Shown piece by piece: positions 46,203-51,635 of a stretch of 51,635 nt of DNA. This DNA is from Saprospiraceae bacterium. GTDB lineage: Bacteria; Bacteroidota; Bacteroidia; Chitinophagales; Saprospiraceae. Every line of letters begins with the position of its first letter. Positions within the stretch are counted from its first letter, which is position 1. The notes below the pieces were generated by a model that did not search any database, was not told the origin of the DNA, and was given only the letters and a program-made list of their open reading frames with translations. The stretch is from contig JALHRR010000033.1 of assembly GCA_022841345.1 (NCBI GenBank), forward strand, positions 1-51,635, given 5' to 3'. The position numbers and the translations under genes are program-made.

Positions 46203-47235
46203 GGATCCTATCAAACGTACAGATGTCAATGAGCTGGGTGAATTTGGATTGATTGACCATCTGACCAGAAACTTTCCGGTTACCAGGTTGTCAACACTCA
46301 GAGCAATGGGAGATGATGCAGCAGTTTTGGCGGGGCAGCAACAAAATATGCTGGTTTCGACTGATATGCTTCTCGAGGGAATTCATTTTGATCTTGCATA
46401 TATGCCATTAAAGCATCTGGGATATAAGGCGGTAGTTGTAAACTTGTCTGACATTTATGCCATGAATGGCACCCCTACTCAGATCACAGTTTCCATTGCT
46501 TTTTCAAACCGATATTCAGTTGAAGCGCTGGAAGAACTATACGAAGGAATTCTGTCAGCCTGCAAAAAATATAATGTGGATCTTGTGGGTGGAGATACTA
46601 CTTCCTCGCTCAAAGGACTCGTCATTAGCATCACTGCAATTGGATTTGCGGATGGAGAAAATACAACTTATCGCGATGGTGCCAGACCCGGCGATCTGAT
46701 TTGTGTAAGTGGTGACCTGGGAGCGGCTTATCTTGGATTGCAATTACTCGAACGGGAAAAACGGATCTGGATGGAACACCCGGAATTGCAGCCTGATCTC
46801 GAGGAACAACAATATGTCGTAGGAAGACATCTGAAGCCGGAAGCTCGTGTAGATATTATAAAACAATTCCGGGATCTTAAACTGGTCCCTACTTCTATGA
46901 TTGACGTATCGGACGGACTCTCATCTGAATTGTTTCATATCTGCAAGCAATCCGGAGTTGGCGCACTTATCGAAGAAGAAGGCGTCCCGATACACAATGA
47001 AGCCCAACTGCTTGCCCTCAAATTTCAATTAGATCCCATCACTTGCGCTCTTAATGGTGGTGAAGATTATGAATTGCTTTTCACCGTTCGTCCCGAGGAT
47101 GAAGAGAAAGTGAAGCATATGCAGGATATATACATTATGGGTGAGATCAAAGAACCTGAATATGGTATAAAATTGCGGACAAAAGGTGGAAACTTTCACA
47201 TCCTCAAAGCACAGGGCTGGAATCATTTTGAGTAA
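46195..47235 (+). CDS. thiL: Thiamine-monophosphate kinase ThiL
   Basis: 346 residues from the ATG at 46195. An upstream ATG at 46156 lies inside the previous gene and adds 13 non-family residues. ThiL makes thiamine diphosphate from the monophosphate with ATP in the cytoplasm. Marks are ELGEFGLIDHL, MGDDAAVL, the VSTDMLLEGIHFDL segment, KAVVVNLSDIYAMNGTP and VGGDTTSS, then the end NGGEDYELLFTV. Full length. It overlaps the RluA gene by 8 bases. No other thiamine genes are nearby. Confidence 0.95.
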   Translation: MSEDPIKRTDVNELGEFGLIDHLTRNFPVTRLSTLRAMGDDAAVLAGQQQNMLVSTDMLLEGIHFDLAYMPLKHLGYKAVVVNLSDIYAMNGTPTQITVSIAFSNRYSVEALEELYEGILSACKKYNVDLVGGDTTSSLKGLVISITAIGFADGENTTYRDGARPGDLICVSGDLGAAYLGLQLLEREKRIWMEHPELQPDLEEQQYVVGRHLKPEARVDIIKQFRDLKLVPTSMIDVSDGLSSELFHICKQSGVGALIEEEGVPIHNEAQLLALKFQLDPITCALNGGEDYELLFTVRPEDEEKVKHMQDIYIMGEIKEPEYGIKLRTKGGNFHILKAQGWNHFE

Positions 47236-47379
47236 TTGTAGCTTGTCCCAATATCCGAAATAGCGCCAAACTTCTTACATCATTAGGTTTAGCACGTTTA
47301 TAGATTGCCGCTTAGTTCATTCAAATAATATGAGTTCCTAATTTTTGCGTAGATTTGAATGCAACAACCCTTGCATAGA

Positions 47380-47970
47380 ATGAGGCCATTTACCTTCATA
47401 TTCTTATTCAGTTTACTGACATTAAATGCCTGGTCTCAATATGATTCCTTCGAACACTGGAATGAATCCAGACTGCAGCACCAGAATACAGCTATGACAG
47501 TGCTGGGTTCCTGGGCAATTATAAATATTACCGGGGGACTTATCCTTCAATCAAAATCTGATGGTGAAATGAAATATTTTCATCAAATGAATGCAGGCTG
47601 GAATATTGTAAATGCTGGTATTGCCGGCCTGAGTCTCATTCGTTCGCTCAAAGAAAAGTCAAATTCAGCCGATTTTAATTCTTCTTTTAAAAAATTGGAG
47701 GGGTTTCAAAGAGCGCTCCTTTTTAATGCGGGACTAGATGTTGGTTATGTGGCAGGAGGTTTATATTTAATGGAAAGGTCAAATCGGGAAATAAATCCGG
47801 ATCGATTACGCGGATTTGGTAAATCAATTGCTCTGCAGGGAGCTTTCTTGTTTGCTTTTGACCTTGCTGCTTATTTTTCTTCCAAAAAATTCAACAAACA
47901 AATAGTGCCTGCTTTCAACACTTCCATGGATGGAGCAATCGAAATTGGATTTAGAATTGGTTTAAATTGA
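47380..47970 (+). CDS. Small membrane protein, DUF6992-like
   Basis: 196 residues from the ATG at 47380. An ATG at 47359 would add seven residues before the signal. A signal peptide (about 1-20, ending AWSQ) is followed by three to four hydrophobic helices, with the recognisable stretch MTVLGSWAIINI, then YFHQMNAGWNIVNAGIAGLS. This resembles a Bacteroidota family of unknown function that I recall as DUF6992 (from memory). Role unknown. It stands alone just before the carotenoid operon. Confidence 0.7.
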   Translation: MRPFTFIFLFSLLTLNAWSQYDSFEHWNESRLQHQNTAMTVLGSWAIINITGGLILQSKSDGEMKYFHQMNAGWNIVNAGIAGLSLIRSLKEKSNSADFNSSFKKLEGFQRALLFNAGLDVGYVAGGLYLMERSNREINPDRLRGFGKSIALQGAFLFAFDLAAYFSSKKFNKQIVPAFNTSMDGAIEIGFRIGLN

Positions 47971-48035
47971 TTAAAATCTTGTTTTTGTTTAACAATTTGC
48001 TTTAATTTGAGGCAAAACTATAAACAAAATTACAG

Positions 48036-48078
48036 GTACTTGTGTTCGGCAACTTGTACTTCCAAACAATACATGTAC
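48036..48078 (+). promoter_or_regulatory. Three evenly spaced GTAC sites before crtI
   Basis: GTAC occurs at 48036-48039, 48056-48059 and 48075-48078, 20 and 19 bases apart, in the contexts AGGTACTT, TTGTACTT and ATGTACAT. The last one ends nine bases before the crtI ATG. MerR-type light or cobalamin regulators of the CarH/LitR group bind GTAC-containing repeats before carotenoid genes in other bacteria, so this may be an operator (inference). No regulator gene lies in the window. Confidence 0.3.
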
Positions 48079-48086
48079 ATATAATT

Positions 48087-49568
48087 ATGTCGAAAAAGAA
48101 AGTCATTGTTATTGGTTCCGGTTTTGCAGGAATCTCCGCTGCCAGCTTTCTGGCTAAGGGGGGATTTGACGTTACAGTATTGGAGAAGCTGGATACTGCA
48201 GGTGGCAGAGCACGTCAACTAAACCGCGATGGCTTTACTTTTGATATGGGACCAAGCTGGTACTGGATGCCGGATATTTTCGAAAGATATTTTGAGCAGT
48301 TTGGAAAAAAGACATCTGACTATTATGAATTGATCAGGCTGGATCCTTCTTATTCCATATACTTTGGTAAGAATAATGAAATGCTAGTTCCTGCAAATCT
48401 GGACGAATTCTATGCGATGTTTGAAAGGTATGAGCCAGGTAGCAGTGTTGGACTCAGGAAATTTTTGAAAGAATCTGCATACAAGTATGAGGTCGGCATC
48501 AGGGATTTTGTTTTTCGCCCGGGCACCAGCATATCTGAGTTCATAGATTTCAGAGTGATCAAAAGTGTTTTCAATTTGCACATGTTTCAATCTATTGCAA
48601 AATATATTCGTAAGTATTTTACACATCCCGAATTGATCAAATTGCTGGAATTTCCAGTATTATTCCTTGGAGCTACCCCTCAGAATACTCCTGCATTATA
48701 TAGTCTGATGAATTATGCAGATATCACATTGGGAACATGGTACCCAAAAGGAGGTATGTATTCGATTGTAAAAGGTATGGTATCTCTGGCTGAGGAACTG
48801 GGAGTGAAGTTTGTGTACAACCAGGAAGTTACAAAGCTCAAAATGGATGGTAAAAACATTCATAAAGTAATAACCGGATCGGGAGAGTACAAAGCAGATG
48901 TTGTTGTAGGTGGCGCAGATTACCACCACATCGAACAGCATTTATTGGATGCTCCGTTTCGGATGTATAGTGAAGCCTATTGGGACAAAAGAGTATTAGC
49001 TCCATCCAGTATACTATATTATATAGGTGTGAAAGGCAAATTAAAGAATATACAGCATCATACTTTATTTTTTGACGCACCTTTTGATACCCATGCGAAG
49101 GATATATACGAAAAACCCAAATGGCCCGATATGCCATTATTTTATACATCCTGTGCATCCAAAACTGATCCGGATTGTGCACCAGCAGATTGTGAAAACA
49201 TGGTATTTTTGATTCCGGTGGCTCCCGGTCTGAAAGAAGATAAGTCGATATTAGATAAATACTTCAAAATGATTACGGCCCGTTTTGATGAATTGACCGG
49301 TAATGATATTTCGTCTAATATTATTTTCAGACAGGATTACGGATATAGTAATTTCATAGAGGACTACCACTCACTAAAGGGTAACGCTTATGGTCTGGCA
49401 AATACTATTTTGCAGACAGCATTCCTGAAACCTAAAATGGTTTCACAAAAGGTTGGCAATTTATTCTATACCGGACAGTTGACTACACCTGGTCCGGGAG
49501 TACCTCCTTCTCTGATCAGTGGAGAAGTTGTGAGCAGAGAAATTTTGAAAAGACATCATCACAATTGA
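48087..49568 (+). CDS. crtI: Phytoene desaturase CrtI
   Basis: 493 residues from the ATG at 48087. A GTG at 48042 would add 15 residues before the dinucleotide fold. The N-terminal VIVIGSGFAGISAASFLA (GxGxxG at 10-15) and LEKLDTAGGRARQ bind FAD. The C-terminal YTGQLTTPGPGVPPSLISG region is the bacterial-type phytoene dehydrogenase signature. It introduces double bonds into phytoene to make lycopene-like products at the membrane. Length fits CrtI. First gene of crtI-crtB-cyclase. The number of desaturation steps cannot be told. Confidence 0.95.
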   Translation: MSKKKVIVIGSGFAGISAASFLAKGGFDVTVLEKLDTAGGRARQLNRDGFTFDMGPSWYWMPDIFERYFEQFGKKTSDYYELIRLDPSYSIYFGKNNEMLVPANLDEFYAMFERYEPGSSVGLRKFLKESAYKYEVGIRDFVFRPGTSISEFIDFRVIKSVFNLHMFQSIAKYIRKYFTHPELIKLLEFPVLFLGATPQNTPALYSLMNYADITLGTWYPKGGMYSIVKGMVSLAEELGVKFVYNQEVTKLKMDGKNIHKVITGSGEYKADVVVGGADYHHIEQHLLDAPFRMYSEAYWDKRVLAPSSILYYIGVKGKLKNIQHHTLFFDAPFDTHAKDIYEKPKWPDMPLFYTSCASKTDPDCAPADCENMVFLIPVAPGLKEDKSILDKYFKMITARFDELTGNDISSNIIFRQDYGYSNFIEDYHSLKGNAYGLANTILQTAFLKPKMVSQKVGNLFYTGQLTTPGPGVPPSLISGEVVSREILKRHHHN

Positions 49569-49573
49569 ATAGT

Positions 49574-50410
49574 ATGCTTTCATTATATACAAGGACATGT
49601 CAGGATTGCAGTATGCTGATCACAAAAAGATACAGCACTTCCTTTTCTATGGGGATTCAGGTGTTTGCTAAGAGTCTGAGAGAACCAATTTACAGTATTT
49701 ATGGATTTGTAAGATTTGCTGATGAAATCGTTGATACCTTCCATGATTATGACAAAAAATATTTGCTGGATAAATTTAAAGCAGACACTTATGAAGCTAT
49801 TGCCTCAGGAATAAGTCTTAATCCGGTTCTGCATTCATTTCAGGAAGTTGTCAGAAAATATAATATTGAATTACCCCTTATTGAGTCGTTTCTGAAGAGT
49901 ATGGAAATGGATCTTTACTTCCATACTTATGAAGACAATTTATATGAAGAATATATTTATGGTTCAGCTGAAGTGGTTGGGCTCATGTGCCTCAGAGTTT
50001 TTTGTGCCGGGCAGGAAGATGAATATCAGCGATTAGCCCCATATGCCAGAAGTTTGGGGGCAGCATTTCAGAAAGTAAATTTTCTCAGAGACGTAAAAAG
50101 TGACTATGATATCAGATCCAGAATTTATTTTCCGGGAATTGATTTTGAGTCTTTTTCTGATGCCGACAAAAAACTAATTGAAGCGGACATACAGAAGGAT
50201 TTTGAACACGCTTATATTGGGATTAAATCTTTACCCAAGACATGCCGGATGGGTGTTTATCTTGCCTATAAGTATTATACTTCCTTATTTAATAAGATCA
50301 AGCAAGCACCTTGTTCCGCAATCCTGAGTGAACGGATTAGAGTACCCGACAGTAAAAAAGTATATTTTCTGTTTAGTTCAGCAGTAAGGAATCAACTTGG
50401 GCTTATTTGA
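49574..50410 (+). CDS. crtB: Phytoene synthase CrtB
   Basis: 278 residues from the ATG at 49574, five bases after the crtI stop. A TTG at 49565, overlapping that stop, is also in frame. The two Asp-rich motifs of squalene/phytoene synthases are present: DEIVD at 50-54 and, near 170, FLRDVKSDYD. It joins two geranylgeranyl diphosphates to phytoene. The middle gene of the carotenoid operon. Its 3' end overlaps the start of the cyclase gene. Confidence 0.94.
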   Translation: MLSLYTRTCQDCSMLITKRYSTSFSMGIQVFAKSLREPIYSIYGFVRFADEIVDTFHDYDKKYLLDKFKADTYEAIASGISLNPVLHSFQEVVRKYNIELPLIESFLKSMEMDLYFHTYEDNLYEEYIYGSAEVVGLMCLRVFCAGQEDEYQRLAPYARSLGAAFQKVNFLRDVKSDYDIRSRIYFPGIDFESFSDADKKLIEADIQKDFEHAYIGIKSLPKTCRMGVYLAYKYYTSLFNKIKQAPCSAILSERIRVPDSKKVYFLFSSAVRNQLGLI

Positions 50411-51239
50411 TCTATATGGTTCTGCTAAAGGAAGGTTCTACTTGTTTGTATTACCTCCACTCATGCTGTCAATCATAGCAGGAGTAGTTCTATATTTATT
50501 TAATGTAGATGCAGCACTCCAAACAGATGTCAATCCCGCCTTCAATTGGAAATTTTTGGAACGGAAAGAACATTATGCTATACTGCTGGGCATATCTATC
50601 TTTTTTCCATTTGTATTAAGCTTCGATAAAAACGTCCACTTTTGGAAAAAATGGGGAGCATTGGCAATGGCCGCTATTATTGTGGGAGCTTTTTATATTA
50701 TTTGGGATAGCATATTTACAAAATTAGGAGTGTGGGGCTTCAATGCCGATTACCATACTGGTGCGAAATGGCTTTCATTGCCCTGGGAGGAAATCTCATT
50801 TTTCATAATCATTCCGTACTGCTGTATATTTATATATGAGTGTTTGAATTTTTATCTGAAAGATGTTCGGCTCAAAATTGAACCATGGTTCACAGGTGCG
50901 CTGTTTATTTTCTTACTCCTTACCGGAATATTTTATGCAGACCATTTGTATACCGGCATCACATTTTTATTTGGGGCTGCTATGACAGCCTTTCATGCAG
51001 TGCTATTTGATTCTATTCAAAGAGTACGATTCTACCGGACCTGGCTTATGTGTCTGGTTCCTTTTTTTTTAATCAATGGAAGTTTAACCGGTGGATTCAC
51101 ATTAGAGCCGGTTGTACTATATAGTAGTACTGAATTTATAGGGATTAGAATATATACTGTACCATTGGATGATGCTATCTATCTATATGGCTATTTATTG
51201 TGGGTAATTACACTCTTTGATTTTTTTAAGAATAAATAG
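50397..51239 (+). CDS. Lycopene cyclase, fused CrtYc-CrtYd type
   Basis: 280 residues, highly hydrophobic, with about eight membrane helices. It looks like two heterodimer-type cyclase halves in one chain: the first half has LPWEEISFF (LPWEE at 128-132) and the second has VPLDDAIY (VPLDD at 255-259), the acidic PxE(E/D) motifs of CrtYc/CrtYd cyclases. It would close lycopene ends into beta rings. The start is the TTG at 50397, 14 bases inside crtB. The first ATG (50463) would cut into the first helix (about 14-36), so a non-ATG start is inferred. It ends just before a terminator. Confidence 0.88.
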   Translation: MGLFDLYGSAKGRFYLFVLPPLMLSIIAGVVLYLFNVDAALQTDVNPAFNWKFLERKEHYAILLGISIFFPFVLSFDKNVHFWKKWGALAMAAIIVGAFYIIWDSIFTKLGVWGFNADYHTGAKWLSLPWEEISFFIIIPYCCIFIYECLNFYLKDVRLKIEPWFTGALFIFLLLTGIFYADHLYTGITFLFGAAMTAFHAVLFDSIQRVRFYRTWLMCLVPFFLINGSLTGGFTLEPVVLYSSTEFIGIRIYTVPLDDAIYLYGYLLWVITLFDFFKNK

Positions 51240-51283
51240 CTGAAGTGGGAACTAAGTCGGGGGGAAGGTATGTTAATACCCTT

Positions 51284-51307
51284 GCGCTTTTGAATGAAGC
51301 GCTTTTT
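51284..51307 (+). terminator. Intrinsic terminator closing the carotenoid operon
   Basis: GCGCTT (51284-51289) pairs with AAGCGC (51297-51302) around a 7-base loop, followed by TTTTT (51303-51307). A smaller hairpin GGTAT/ATACC lies just before it (about 51267-51280). It is 45 bases after the cyclase stop. Confidence 0.75.
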
Positions 51308-51635
51308 CATCGAATCTTATTTTTCTTGCAAATGTGTAATGATCAGGAGCTTATAAATTTGAAAAATAAAATTATTAAAAAGATTTCAAAAAAGCTTGAC
51401 AGAATAGAAAGTAGTCATATCTTTGCAGTCGCTTATAAAGAAAGGCGTAGGAGAAAGAGAGAAAAGAGGGATTAGAGAAGGGATAAGGAGTTACACTTGG
51501 AGGGTTATTTAGGAAAAATAGATAGCTGGAGGTTCGAGTCCTTAATGTGATACAAAGCGGAATAGTACGAAGGTATTATTTTGGAGAAAATTGAAACTAT
51601 GGGAGAGAAGATAGCACTAAAGAAAGGAAAGGAAA
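51308..51635. other. Purine-rich end of the window without a convincing gene
   Basis: Between about 51400 and 51635 the plus strand is dominated by A and G, unlike the rest of the window. No coding frame with family character is present. GGTTCGAGTCC at 51531-51541 is a perfect tRNA T-loop sequence, but the flanks give only a partial T-stem and there is no full tRNA. Confidence 0.4.

Noticed and set aside
51245-51475. 76-residue plus-strand frame from a GTG after the cyclase
   Set aside because: It runs across the intrinsic terminator of the crt operon, ends in a low-complexity Arg/Lys tail, and has no family match I recognise.

Overview
The window looks like chromosomal DNA from a member of the Bacteroidota, most likely of the Saprospiria / Lewinella type (inference). 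The signs are secreted proteins with type IX secretion (T9SS) C-terminal tails, a SusC-like TonB-dependent receptor with a carboxypeptidase-regulatory N-terminal domain, a PorV/PorQ-type barrel, a DUF2723 membrane protein, a DUF4834-like mini-protein, few Shine-Dalgarno-like sites, and several TAnnTTTG (-7) promoter matches. No rRNA, complete tRNA, IS element, prophage or CRISPR array was seen. Most of the window is ordinary, densely coded chromosome.

Layout. 0.3-5.3 kb (minus): an ABC-F ATPase, two tandem paralogous secreted thioredoxin/TPR-like proteins and a TPR lipoprotein. 5.4-8.2 kb (plus): a class III aminotransferase, a small acyltransferase and a T9SS cargo with a CXXCH motif. 8.3-13.8 kb: a glutamate-cysteine-ligase-like protein fused to two CBS domains, a small lipoprotein, and clpB with an acidic tail. 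13.9-14.9 kb: a D-2-hydroxyacid dehydrogenase. 15.0-24.0 kb (plus): a TonB-dependent receptor, a 1354-residue T9SS cargo and a PorV-like barrel, with good terminators after the second and third genes. 24.1-25.7 kb: greA, a HIT protein and ruvC. 25.7-28.2 kb: a tight three-gene envelope operon (flippase-like membrane protein, DUF3108, DUF4230). 28.5-32.6 kb: a POT peptide transporter and a DUF5117-type zinc metalloprotease. 32.6-35.0 kb (minus): feoA-feoB. 35.1-39.9 kb (minus): a 1580-residue M12B-like secreted protease carrying nine SprB repeats, a PKD domain, plant-type LRRs and a T9SS tail. 40.0-45.2 kb (minus): DUF2723 protein, rpiB and an M28 peptidase, closely spaced. 45.36-47.2 kb (plus): DUF4834-like mini-gene, an RluA-family pseudouridine synthase and thiL, all overlapping. 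47.4-48.0 kb: a small membrane protein. 48.1-51.2 kb (plus): a carotenoid operon crtI-crtB-lycopene cyclase that closes with an intrinsic terminator. The last ~330 bases are purine-rich and hold no convincing gene.

How the genes fit together. Outer-membrane and secretion functions dominate: proteins exported by T9SS (7.4, 18.7 and 35.1 kb), a PorV-like barrel that may serve one of them, periplasmic thioredoxin-fold proteins, and proteases that would feed the peptide transporter. The most system-like units are the receptor/giant cargo/PorV-like trio and the multidomain SprB-repeat protease, which has a repeated palindromic element directly upstream. The carotenoid operon has three regularly spaced GTAC sites before crtI that could be a regulatory region.
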